Assembly (NCBI GenBank): GCA_905235425.1
Contig: CAJOKY010000018.1
Coordinates: 1 to 16,286 of the forward strand
Length of the DNA: 16,286 nt
Reading direction: 5' to 3'
From: an uncultured Selenomonadaceae bacterium
GTDB lineage: Bacteria > Bacillota > Negativicutes > Selenomonadales > Selenomonadaceae
Numbering within the stretch: position 1 is the first letter of the stretch; each line of letters starts with the position of its first letter. The translations under genes were made by a program, and so were the position numbers. The notes under the pieces were generated by a model, which was not told the DNA's origin, searched no databases, and was given only the letters and a program-made list of their open reading frames with translations. Positions 7,873 through 15,562 of this stretch are shown here, piece after piece.

Positions 7873-10826
7873 TTAGTGCCTGCCAGATATTTCGCCGCGT
7901 CAAAAAACAGTTGGCGGAATTTTTCTGCGCTCTCGTCAGTGTAACAATTTTCCGCGTAACGTTCCACTAAAATTAATTTTTCTTCCGAAACATCATCAAA
8001 AACGCTGACTCCAAACGGGCTGTCCGTTGCAGTGGCATTATCGGTTTCAAGCGGGATTAATTCTTTGATAAGTTTTGAAATGTTGCCAATATCCAAAATA
8101 TCTTTTTGGTAAATGAAACGAACAATTTTATCGGGATTTTCAATACTGTTTTTAAAATACGGGTAGTCAATGTGCGCCTCGATAAAATTAACCTGCTCTT
8201 GAATTTTTTCTATAAGTTTTTGCGGCGTGTCATTTTCTTCCTTAACCAAAATGACGGGATAATATTTTGCGAAAAGCCCGACAGAATTCATTGCAATGCT
8301 GTTATCCCTGCCGTAATGAGTGAAACGCACAACCGCACGGTTTGTATTGTTGTAGGCGCAAATAGCCATTGCACAAGCCGTAAGATACGCCACATTGCCG
8401 CGCAATTTTTCCTTTGGTACGGGAAGCGGGAACATTTTCAACGCGCCTTTTAATTTGGTTGCCTCGTTATCGGCTTTAAGCGAAATTTCTTTTTCTGTCA
8501 AAGAAATTTCACTGCGGAAAATTTTATTGCAATACTCCGCCGCCTCTTGCTGTTCTTTCGTACCTTCGGCACGCAACGGAGCCTCCAGTAGATAAAAATA
8601 AAAATCCTGCGGCAATTTGTAATTTTCGTCTTGATAGCATGCAAAAATTTCATCAAGCACCAAACGAATTGAAAAACCGTCGGTAACAATGTGATGAAAA
8701 TCTAAAAACAGATAAGCGGCTGAAGGTGTGCGATAAATTTCGCCGCGCCAAAATTTTCCTCCCGTCAATGCAAACGGCTTGACTAAATTTTCTTTCAGCG
8801 TTGCAAATTCATCATCGCTTAAATCAGAAATTTTAATCGGCGTGAAAAGTGATTCATCGTAAATTTGCAAAAAGTCGCCGCGTTCATCTGCAAAAATTTT
8901 TGTACTCAAGGCAGGGTGATTTTTCAAAACTTTATTGACGGCGTTTTTAATTTTTTCCAAATCAATATCATCATTCAACCGCGCCAAAAACGGATCGTTA
9001 TCGTACAAGGCGGCGGGATTTTCTTGCATAAGCCTCAAATATAACTTTTGCCCTGAATTAAGCGGGTGAGGCTTTTTAATTGCGGCTGCATTTTTCGCCT
9101 GAATATCTTCTACACTTTCCAAACTGTCGCAATAAGCCGCCAATTTGCGCGGCGTGCGATACTCATAAATTGAAGAAATATTTATGCCGGGATTTGCGCA
9201 CTCCATTATTAAAACAATCGTTGCAAGTGAGTCTCCGCCAAATTTTATAAAATCATCGTTGACGCCAAAAAGTTTTAAACCGAGTGCCTTTGCCATTTTT
9301 TCGCAAATAAGTTTTTCAGTTTCAGTTTCCGGCGGCTCATAATTTTCAGAATTGTATTCAGGAAGTGGAAGGCGTTTTTTGTCAATTTTTTGATTCTGAT
9401 TCAAAGGAATTTTATCAATTTGCATTGTAAACGCGGGCACCATATAAGGCGGCTTGTTTTCTGAAATAAAATTGTGCAACGCCTCAATGTCAATTTTTTC
9501 ATCTGAAACAACGTAAGCAACAATATATTTTTCGCCGGACGGCTTATCAAAAGTTACAACCGTTGTATCTTTTACGCCGTCGAAGTGGCGAATAATTTCC
9601 TCAATTTCCGGCAACTCGACACGAAAACCGCGAATTTTAACTTGAAAATCAATTCTCCCGTAAAATTCCAATTCGCCGTCGTCGTTGTACTTTGCAAGGT
9701 CGCCCGTATGGTACACTTTAATTTTTTTGTCGCCAATTTCAATCTCGTTAAATTTTTCTGCGGTAAGTTCGGGGCGTTTCCAATAACCTGCAGAAAGTTG
9801 AGATCCCGCAAGGCAAAGCTCTCCAATTTCGCCAAGCGGCAAAAGTTTATTTTCTTTGCTGACGATAAAAGCCGAACAATTATAAAGCGGTCTGCCAATG
9901 GGAATTGGATTATAATTTTTGCCCTTTTCCAATTCAAAATATGTTGCGTCAACGGTAAATTCAGTGGGGCCATACGTGTTAAAAACTTTTCCGCGTACAT
10001 TCGGCACGGAAGTCATAGCCTCGCCGCCCAAAACAATATACTCAAGGTCAAGCGGCTCATTTGAAGTTAAAATTTGTCCAAAACGTGTTGTATAGCTGCC
10101 GCCCGTGATTTTATTTTTTGCAATGAATTGACGCATTTTTAAAATATCGTGGCGTTCTTCTTCAGGTACTACAAAAACCGTCCCGCCGACAATTAACGCG
10201 GGATATAAATCTTCAACCGATGCATCAAACGAAAAATTTGAATGACAGGCGATTATGCTTTTTTCCGTCAAATTCCAGCGGTGACTTATGAAATAAACAA
10301 AATTCAGTAACGCCTTATGTTGAATCATAACGCCCTTTGGATTGCCCGTCGTCCCCGAAGTGTAAATCATATACGCCAAATTTTCCGGCGAAGTTTTATA
10401 AATTTTTGACGCCGTTTGAGTTTTGGAAATTTCGGCGATAATTTCTTCAGTCAAAGTAATTTTCGCTTCGGAATCCTCCAACATATATTCAACACGTGCG
10501 GCGGGATAATCCAAATCTATTGGAAGGTAAGCCGCGCCGATTTTCCAAATTCCTGTAACTGCCGCGTAAAATTCTTTTACCCTGCCCATACGAATGGCAA
10601 CAAATTTATTTGCCTCGACGCCGTTTTCAGTCAGCCACGCCGCCACTTTGTCAGAAATTTCATCAAGTTCTTTGTAAGTGAAATTTGAATTTTCATCGGC
10701 AACCGCGATTTTATCCGGCGTCTTTTCAACTTGCATTTTGAACAAGTCAAGCCACGTTTTAGAGGCATCGTACTCAAATTTTTCGCCTGCAGATACTTCC
10801 AAAATTTTTTTTAATTCAACGTCCAT
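7869..10826 (-). CDS. Stand-alone NRPS module 2, A-PCP-C, likely for a basic amino acid
   Basis: A 985-residue protein. Adenylation domain, residues 25-490: YTSGTTGNPKG (155-165), FSFDASVED (198-206), NTYGPTE (283-289), YHTGD (372-376), GRIDFQVKIRGFRVE (390-404), catalytic Lys480 in NQNQK. Carrier domain about 500-570 with Ser533 in GGDS. Condensation domain about 600-985 with HHIVTDG (711-717) and a late H-Y-G-R-D-N / G-L-F pair. Aligned to GrsA, the pocket reads D201 A202 E205 S244 V265 G267 T284 V292 D293 K480. Two acids lining the pocket fit a cationic side chain, and it recalls from memory the bacitracin Lys pocket; lysine or ornithine is a prediction. The module order (C last, none first) means the C domain acts on the amino acid loaded by its own module. 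Ribosome site AGGGGG (10833-10838), 13 bases after NRPS 1. A close paralogue of NRPS 1. Confidence 0.93.
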   Translation of the reverse strand: MDVELKKILEVSAGEKFEYDASKTWLDLFKMQVEKTPDKIAVADENSNFTYKELDEISDKVAAWLTENGVEANKFVAIRMGRVKEFYAAVTGIWKIGAAYLPIDLDYPAARVEYMLEDSEAKITLTEEIIAEISKTQTASKIYKTSPENLAYMIYTSGTTGNPKGVMIQHKALLNFVYFISHRWNLTEKSIIACHSNFSFDASVEDLYPALIVGGTVFVVPEEERHDILKMRQFIAKNKITGGSYTTRFGQILTSNEPLDLEYIVLGGEAMTSVPNVRGKVFNTYGPTEFTVDATYFELEKGKNYNPIPIGRPLYNCSAFIVSKENKLLPLGEIGELCLAGSQLSAGYWKRPELTAEKFNEIEIGDKKIKVYHTGDLAKYNDDGELEFYGRIDFQVKIRGFRVELPEIEEIIRHFDGVKDTTVVTFDKPSGEKYIVAYVVSDEKIDIEALHNFISENKPPYMVPAFTMQIDKIPLNQNQKIDKKRLPLPEYNSENYEPPETETEKLICEKMAKALGLKLFGVNDDFIKFGGDSLATIVLIMECANPGINISSIYEYRTPRKLAAYCDSLESVEDIQAKNAAAIKKPHPLNSGQKLYLRLMQENPAALYDNDPFLARLNDDIDLEKIKNAVNKVLKNHPALSTKIFADERGDFLQIYDESLFTPIKISDLSDDEFATLKENLVKPFALTGGKFWRGEIYRTPSAAYLFLDFHHIVTDGFSIRLVLDEIFACYQDENYKLPQDFYFYLLEAPLRAEGTKEQQEAAEYCNKIFRSEISLTEKEISLKADNEATKLKGALKMFPLPVPKEKLRGNVAYLTACAMAICAYNNTNRAVVRFTHYGRDNSIAMNSVGLFAKYYPVILVKEENDTPQKLIEKIQEQVNFIEAHIDYPYFKNSIENPDKIVRFIYQKDILDIGNISKLIKELIPLETDNATATDSPFGVSVFDDVSEEKLILVERYAENCYTDESAEKFRQLFFDAAKYLAGTK
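8773..8862. repeat. Near-identical DNA block shared by the two NRPS paralogues
   Basis: This stretch, inside the condensation-domain part of NRPS 2, matches 11732-11822 in NRPS 1 over about 90 bases with only two or so differences. Two more such blocks exist: 9123-9184 with 12109-12170 (two differences in 62 bases) and 9597-9644 with 12583-12630 (48 bases, identical). The rest of the two genes is clearly more diverged. They are direct repeats about 3 kb apart. Confidence 0.9.
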
Positions 10827-10839
10827 AATTTGCCCCCTG

Positions 10840-13836
10840 TTAATTTTCGGCTAAAAATTTCGCCGCATCGAAAAACAACTTGCGGAATTTTTCTTCACTT
10901 GCCGAGTTGTAACAATTTCCCGCGTAACGTTCAAAGAAAATTATTTTTTCGTCCGCGCTGTTGTCAATGATACTTACGCCAAAAAGGCTGTCAGTCATAT
11001 TGCTGTCGTGCGTGTCGAGCAGAATAAAATTTTTTATCAACCTTGAAAAATTTCCCATGTCCATAATATCTTTGTGGTAGATATAACGCACGGCAAGTTC
11101 GGGACGCTCCAAATTTTCCAAAAACGGGTAATTTATGTGCGACTCCGCAAAACTTACTTGCGCTTGAACTTTTTCAAAAAGTTTTTGCGGCGTGTCGTCT
11201 TTTTCACGGACAAGAAAGAGCGGATAACGATTTATAAAAAGTCCGACCGAAGTCATCGAAAAGTTATTATTTCTGCCGTAATGAGTGAACAGCACAATAG
11301 AACGATCTGTGTTGTTGTACGCGGCGACGGCAAGCGCGCAGGCGGTAAGATATTGAACATTGCCGCGCAGTTTTTCTTTTGAAACGGGTACAGGCGTCAT
11401 TTTAACCGCGCCTTTCATTTTTTCGGCGGTATTGTCAGGCTTAAGCGGCATTTCATTTTCAGCCAAAGAAATTTCACTGCGGAAAATTTTATCGCAATAC
11501 TCTGCCGCCTCAACGTTATTTTCACTGTCATTAAAATGCAATTCCAGCAGATAAAAATAAAAATCTTCCGGCAAGCTGTAATTGGAATTTTGATAGCAAT
11601 TATAAATTTCGTTGAGAATTATCTGCACTGAAAAACCGTCCATAATGAAATGATGAAAATCCAAAAACAAATACGCGGCTGAAGGCGTTTTGTAAATTCC
11701 GCCGCGCCAAATATCGCCATTTTTCAAAGTGAACGGCTTGACTAAATTTTCTTTCAGCGTTGCAAATTCTTCATCGCTTAAATCAGAAATTTTAATCGGC
11801 GTGAAAAGAGATTCATCGTAAACTTGCAAATATTTTCCGTCTTCGTTTTTGGCAAATTCGCCGCGTTCGTCGGTTATCATTTTTGTTCTGAAAACGGGGT
11901 GATGAGCCATAACTTTATTAACGGCGTCTTTCATACGGTTTAAATTAATATCATCATTCAAAACGAAAAGGCGGGGATTGTTGCAGTAAATTTCATTTGG
12001 CTCGTCAAGTTGCATATTAAAATTTACCGTTTGAGCATAGGTAAGCGGATGAATTTTTTTCATCGCCTCAAGATTTTTGGTGCGAACATCTTCAAAATTA
12101 TTTTCGAGACTGTCGCAATAAGCCGCCAATTTGCGCGGTGTGCGATAATCATAAATTGAAGAAATATTTACGCCGGACGTTGCACATTCGGTTATTAACA
12201 TTATTGTAGTTATTGAATCGCCGCCAATTTGAAAGAAATCATCATTGACGCCGACAAGTTTTAATTTGAGTACCTGCGCCATTTTTTCACAAATAAATTT
12301 TTCAGTTTCAGTTGTGGGAGCCTCATAATCTTCAGAATTATATTCGGGAATTGGAAGGCGTTTTTTGTCAACTTTTTGATTTTGATTCAAAGGAATTTTA
12401 TCAATTTGCAAAGTGAACGCGGGAACCATGTAAGGCGGCTTTGTCTTTTCAATGAATTTGTGAAGTTCCTCAACGTCAATTTTTTTATCTGAAACAACAT
12501 AGGCAACAATATATTTACCGCCCGCCGGTTTATCGAAGGCGGCAACGGTTGCATCTTGCACGCCGTCAAAGCGTCGAATTACTTCCTCAATTTCCGGCAA
12601 CTCGACACGAAAACCGCGAATTTTAACTTGCCCGTCACGGCGTCCGACAAATTCAATTTTCCCGTCGTCACAACCTATGACAATATCGCCCGTGCGGTAA
12701 ACTTTTGCAAAATCTACGTCATCTGAAAAAGGATTTTTAATAAAAACTTCGGCGGTTTTTTCGGGGCGTTTCAAATATCCTCTGGCAACCTGTACACCTG
12801 AAATCCACAATTCGCCCTCTTGCCCGTTTTCAACCTGTTCGCCCTTTTCGTTGACAACGTACATTTTTAAATTGTCCAAAGGGTAACCTATCGGCACATT
12901 TTTATATTGGCGGTCAACTTTAAAAATCGTTGAAAAAATTGTACATTCTGTGGGACCATAGGCGTTATAAAATGAATATTTCGGCGGGGCAACGGGCACA
13001 AGTTTTTCTCCGCCCGTCGATAAATTTTTTAATGCATTACTTTCAGGATACATTCTTGCATATTGCCGCCCGACCTGCGTAGTCATAAAAGCTTGCGTAA
13101 TTTTATTTTCCTCAAAATATTTGTGAAGTTGCGGGAAATCCATTCTAATTTCTTCGCTGATTATGTGGAGTTGCCCGCCCGCGCAAAGAATGGGATAAGT
13201 ATCCATCATACTTGCATCAAAGCCGAAACTTGCATAAGCTGCCACCCGACTTTCAGCGGTAATCGAATAGTAGCGGTTATACCAGTCGATAAAAGCAACC
13301 AAATTTTTGTGCTCCAACATAACGCCCTTTGGTATTCCCGTTGATCCGGAAGTGTACAAAAGTATAAATAAATCTTCAGGCGACGAGGTATTTTCAATAT
13401 TTTTTTCGGGAAGTTCTGCAATATTTTTAATGTCAAGTACCGTACCTTGAAAATTTTGGAGTCTTTGGCAAAGTTTTTCATCCGTGATAATTGCCACAGC
13501 TTCAGAATCGCTTACCATAAATTTTAATCTGTCATCGGGATATGACGGATCAAGCGGCTGATAGGCGCAACCTGCTCGTAACGCTCCTATTGCAGCAACA
13601 ATCATCATTTCACTGCGGTTTAAAAGAATCGCAACAGCTTTTTCTTTGCCCGCGCCGTTTTCTTTCAAGTAACCGGCAATTTTGGCAGAAAAAATATCCA
13701 ATTCGCCATAGGTAATTTTTTTGTCATTAAAGACAATGGCAATTTTATCACGATTTAATTTCATCGACGTTTCAAGCAAAGATACTACCGTTTGTGTACG
13801 GTCATAATTCTGCGGTTTAAAATATTCGTACTTCAT
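10840..13836 (-). CDS. Stand-alone NRPS module 1, A-PCP-C
   Basis: A 998-residue protein and the first gene of the operon. Adenylation domain, residues 15-500: YTSGSTGIPKG (161-171), FGFDAS (204-209), NAYGPTE (291-297), GELWISG (341-347), YRTGD (380-384), GRRDGQVKIRGFRVE (398-412), catalytic Lys488 in NQNQK. Carrier domain about 510-580 with Ser541 in GGDS. Condensation domain about 615-998 with an intact HHFIMDG (728-734) and HYGRNN further on. Asp207 of the FDAS motif shows that an alpha-amino acid is activated. The inferred pocket (D, A, M, F, S, G, A, I, F, K) is mainly hydrophobic; I cannot name the substrate from it. Ribosome site AAGGAG at 13845-13850, 8 bases from the ATG. Over long stretches it is nearly identical in protein and DNA to NRPS 2, pointing to duplication. 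No epimerase, methylase or thioesterase domain is visible. Confidence 0.94.
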   Translation of the reverse strand: MKYEYFKPQNYDRTQTVVSLLETSMKLNRDKIAIVFNDKKITYGELDIFSAKIAGYLKENGAGKEKAVAILLNRSEMMIVAAIGALRAGCAYQPLDPSYPDDRLKFMVSDSEAVAIITDEKLCQRLQNFQGTVLDIKNIAELPEKNIENTSSPEDLFILLYTSGSTGIPKGVMLEHKNLVAFIDWYNRYYSITAESRVAAYASFGFDASMMDTYPILCAGGQLHIISEEIRMDFPQLHKYFEENKITQAFMTTQVGRQYARMYPESNALKNLSTGGEKLVPVAPPKYSFYNAYGPTECTIFSTIFKVDRQYKNVPIGYPLDNLKMYVVNEKGEQVENGQEGELWISGVQVARGYLKRPEKTAEVFIKNPFSDDVDFAKVYRTGDIVIGCDDGKIEFVGRRDGQVKIRGFRVELPEIEEVIRRFDGVQDATVAAFDKPAGGKYIVAYVVSDKKIDVEELHKFIEKTKPPYMVPAFTLQIDKIPLNQNQKVDKKRLPIPEYNSEDYEAPTTETEKFICEKMAQVLKLKLVGVNDDFFQIGGDSITTIMLITECATSGVNISSIYDYRTPRKLAAYCDSLENNFEDVRTKNLEAMKKIHPLTYAQTVNFNMQLDEPNEIYCNNPRLFVLNDDINLNRMKDAVNKVMAHHPVFRTKMITDERGEFAKNEDGKYLQVYDESLFTPIKISDLSDEEFATLKENLVKPFTLKNGDIWRGGIYKTPSAAYLFLDFHHFIMDGFSVQIILNEIYNCYQNSNYSLPEDFYFYLLELHFNDSENNVEAAEYCDKIFRSEISLAENEMPLKPDNTAEKMKGAVKMTPVPVSKEKLRGNVQYLTACALAVAAYNNTDRSIVLFTHYGRNNNFSMTSVGLFINRYPLFLVREKDDTPQKLFEKVQAQVSFAESHINYPFLENLERPELAVRYIYHKDIMDMGNFSRLIKNFILLDTHDSNMTDSLFGVSIIDNSADEKIIFFERYAGNCYNSASEEKFRKLFFDAAKFLAEN

Positions 13837-13878
13837 AAAAAATACTCCTTAAATTATTTTACTTCCCATATTAATTTA

Positions 13879-13907
13879 ATTATAATTTCAAGTAAAAACA
13901 GAGTCAA
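13879..13907 (-). promoter_or_regulatory. Sigma-A-type promoter of the NRPS operon
   Basis: On the minus strand, TTGACT (13902-13907) is followed after exactly 17 bases by a perfect TATAAT (13879-13884). Transcription should start near 13872, giving a leader of about 36 bases before the ATG at 13836, with AAGGAG at 13845-13850. The leader is too short for a riboswitch. The -35 box directly abuts the IS256-type transposase remnant. Confidence 0.85.
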
Positions 13908-13913
13908 GTTTTT

Positions 13914-13997
13914 TTAGAAACACAAATTTCAATGCCGCGTGATCGTGAAGCGGAATTGTTGATACCAAAACATAAGCGCGATGTTTCAGAAATTGAC
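13914..13997 (+). pseudogene. Scrap of an IS256-family (Mutator-type) transposase
   Basis: The plus strand reads, in one frame, E-T-Q-I then MPRDREAELLIPKHKRDVSEID. This matches the conserved stretch of IS256-family transposases, in which a P-R-D-R-x-G-E-F segment precedes a P-K-x-x-R-D-x-S-x-I block shortly before the DDE catalytic core. The frame stays open to 14201, but beyond 13997 the translation no longer resembles the family. About 28 codons of roughly 400 survive, and no catalytic Asp or Glu remains. It is divergent to the NRPS operon and touches its promoter. I saw no terminal inverted repeats. The fragment is short, so the family call rests on one motif, but that motif is distinctive. 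Confidence 0.65.
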
Positions 13998-14383
13998 ATT
14001 AAGTCTTGGATTTTTGGAGGCCGATTTTCGATGAGATTAAAGCGCGTGGCGTCCAAGAAGTTGGTTTTATGTGGAGCCTGTCTAATATTTTCTAAGAAAA
14101 ATAGAAATTTATGCTTAAAATTTTTCCATAACCTTCGGCAGCCAGCCAACACTTCTTTCAAGTATACAACGTTTAGAAAAGACTCAAAGCTATGGAGTTG
14201 ATTACACTTAACAACTTTTCATTGAACACTCCCACCGCCTGTAGAAACGGGGGTATTCTCGCCCACTTGGGATAAAAATGTATGCTCCTGATAATTTTTA
14301 ACTTTAATGTTTCTGTAGACAGAGCTAAACTTAACTTATAAAAAATTCTCCGCACGTCCCACAATGGTGTAATGGGTATTATA
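13998..14383. other. Gene-free stretch, probably decayed mobile-element DNA
   Basis: No convincing gene is seen on either strand. The short ORFs here lack ribosome sites and recognisable motifs. At 14231-14253, CCCACCG and CGGGGG can form an imperfect hairpin reminiscent of the subterminal hairpins of IS200/IS605 elements; this is a weak resemblance only. Confidence 0.4.
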
Positions 14384-14416
14384 GTCAGTCCGTTATTTAT
14401 CGGACTGACATTTTTT
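14384..14416 (+). terminator. Rho-independent terminator, plus strand, without a living gene
   Basis: GTCAGTCCG (14384-14392) and CGGACTGAC (14401-14409) form a perfect 9-bp stem around an 8-base loop, followed by A and six Ts (14411-14416). On the minus strand the hairpin is followed by TATAAT rather than a U-tract, so it acts on plus-strand transcripts. The only plus-strand coding remnant upstream is the IS256 scrap, so it is probably left from a lost gene. Confidence 0.75.
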
Positions 14417-14502
14417 AGCCTAACATTAAGCCTTAGATATTTTATGAATGGATTTTTTGGAGCTATTGGAGAAATTAGATTCTGAGCATTTAAAATTATA
14501 AC

Positions 14503-14691
14503 TTAAGATTTGCCATTAGTTTGTTCACGGATATACTTTTCTATACTGACCTTTGGAATTTTCCAAATACGTCCAATCCTAAAACTTTTTATTTGCCCCG
14601 ATTTTAATAACTGGTCAGCGGCATTTTTGCCAATCATAAGAAATTCGCAAAGCTCTTTCACTGTGATTAAGGTTTGATTGTAATTTTCCAT
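14503..14691 (-). CDS. Small excisionase-family helix-turn-helix protein
   Basis: A 62-residue protein with the whole compact excisionase-type winged-HTH pattern: LITVKELCEFL (helix 1), the turn and recognition helix around GKNAADQLLKSG, then the wing IKSFRIGRIWKIPKVSIEKYI. This is the layout of the excisionase-family DNA-binding domain found in transposon Xis proteins and in many small regulators. The basic, aromatic wing (F-R-I-G-R-I-W-K-I-P) is well preserved, so the protein is probably intact. The ribosome site AGGAG lies at 14703-14707, 11 bases before the ATG. The gene starts 8 bases after the stop of the metY remnant on the same strand; a TTGACA at 14794-14799 inside that remnant could be a -35 box, but its -10 is poor. 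No integrase is in the window, so it may be an orphan of a lost element or a free-standing regulator. Confidence 0.75.
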   Translation of the reverse strand: MENYNQTLITVKELCEFLMIGKNAADQLLKSGQIKSFRIGRIWKIPKVSIEKYIREQTNGKS

Positions 14692-14698
14692 AATTACT

Positions 14699-14990
14699 TC
14701 AACTCCTATCGTTAATTATTTTTGAAGTTGAATGAATGACAACATTCGCGCCCGATTCCAAAGGGCGAATCAAATAAGGCGTTGTAACCGTACTGTCAAC
14801 GAATAAAAGTAGATTATTTTTGTTTTGTCTGTAATGAGTTCAGAAAATTTTTCAGTTCCTTGACAAATTCACGTGTACCGCCGAAAAGTCCGCCATTTGC
14901 AATAATTTCATCGCCGCTTTCAATGACGTTTAAAACAGCGGCGGAAATTGCCGCCATACCTGAAGAAAATGCAACTGCGCCCGTGCCGAT
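14699..14990 (-). pseudogene. metY: Remnant of an O-acetylhomoserine sulfhydrylase (Cys/Met PLP enzyme) gene
   Basis: Two pieces of one gene survive in different frames. The first (about 14987-14846) reads GAVAFSSGMAAISAAVLN, ESGDEIIA and GGLFGGTREF, the cofactor-phosphate-binding region of the Cys/Met-metabolism PLP family. The second (about 14830-14711) reads LLLFVDSTVTTPYLIRPLES, then ANVVIHSTSK, which contains the family's PLP-contacting Asp and the Schiff-base Lys of S-T-S-K. Roughly 80 codons between the pieces, the N-terminal part and everything after S-T-S-K are missing; a TGA at 14699 closes the frame. About 90 of some 430 codons are left. The motifs fit O-acetylhomoserine sulfhydrylase better than cystathionine gamma-synthase, but both share this fold. 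The direction is the same as the sbp remnant at the other end of the window. Confidence 0.8.
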
Positions 14991-15185
14991 TATCAAAACT
15001 TATAATTACGCAGGCTTTTTATTAGGATTTTTTCGGCTAAGTTCAAATTGTCCGTATAGTCCGTGTAAAAAAATGTATACCTTAAAATCAATTTGCTGGG
15101 TAGGACAGACAGATAACTAAAAGCTTGATAAATCCTTTAGCGTTTTTTTCCTTATCAGTATCTTATTTCAATCGGTCGATAACCT

Positions 15186-15219
15186 AAAAAATTACTCACC
15201 CGAAAAGTTTCGAGTGAGT
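15186..15219 (-). terminator. Rho-independent terminator after the unknown small gene
   Basis: On the minus strand, ACTCAC-T-CGAAA pairs with TTTCG-G-GTGAGT (15194-15219), a 12-bp stem with one T-G wobble and a 2-base gap, followed by AATTTTTTAGG (15186-15193 holds the T-run). It begins 52 bases past the stop of the gene at 15272. No U-tract follows on the plus strand. Confidence 0.75.
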
Positions 15220-15271
15220 GCATTTGAAACCATTGACCGGCGCGGCGGACAAAATGGACAAGCCAGACACT

Positions 15272-15520
15272 TTATTTAGCTTGTTCAAGGCAGACTTTAT
15301 GGATTTCCATTTCTTTGATTTTTTTCAGAATATCAGATTTCTGAGATTTGAGTTTAAACAAAGTTTCCATTTCTAAAAAGTATAAATCCGAATCAGGAGA
15401 AATTTGACTAAGCTTAAATTTTTTGAAGAAGATTTTTTCCCCATTACCAACCATTTCTATACAGCCAAGTAGGGTTTCTTTTCCAATCTCACATTTTTCT
15501 AAACCCCCTATATACTCCAA
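15272..15520 (-). CDS. Small protein of unknown function, TTG start
   Basis: An 82-residue reading frame that I do not recognise. The start is chosen at TTG (15520), because GGGAAG at 15528-15533 lies 7 bases upstream; the first in-frame ATG (15454) has no ribosome site. The first half is mixed (KCEIGKETLLGCIEMVGNGE). Residues about 50-80 are rich in Glu, Lys and Leu and likely form a helix or short coiled coil. It has no signal peptide or membrane segment. In favour of a real gene are its full transcription unit: a consensus -35 at 15587-15592, a leader of about 36 bases and a good terminator at 15186-15219. The frame is open upstream to 15550 (with SSGSEK just before the TTG), so it could also be the end of a longer, truncated gene. 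Confidence 0.5.
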   Translation of the reverse strand: MEYIGGLEKCEIGKETLLGCIEMVGNGEKIFFKKFKLSQISPDSDLYFLEMETLFKLKSQKSDILKKIKEMEIHKVCLEQAK

Positions 15521-15562
15521 CTTTTCACTTCCCGAACTATAAAAAATATTTTAGAAAATTAA

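Noticed and set aside
9585..10064. A 159-codon plus-strand open frame
   Set aside because: It lies wholly opposite the adenylation-domain core of NRPS 2, has no ribosome site, and its Phe/Asn-rich translation is typical of the antisense of AT-rich genes. The same holds for the other plus-strand frames opposite 445-13836.
8773..11822. Direct repeats that could mark a CRISPR array or a transposon
   Set aside because: The repeated blocks are homologous codons of two paralogous NRPS genes at equivalent positions, not regularly spaced repeats or element ends.
14173..14364. A 63-codon minus-strand frame
   Set aside because: No ribosome site and no motif; it crosses a hairpin-like sequence more typical of an element end than of a gene.
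15121..15160. Possible plus-strand terminator (CTAAAAG / CTTTAG followed by seven Ts)
   Set aside because: The stem is short and needs bulges on both sides, and there is no plus-strand gene upstream.
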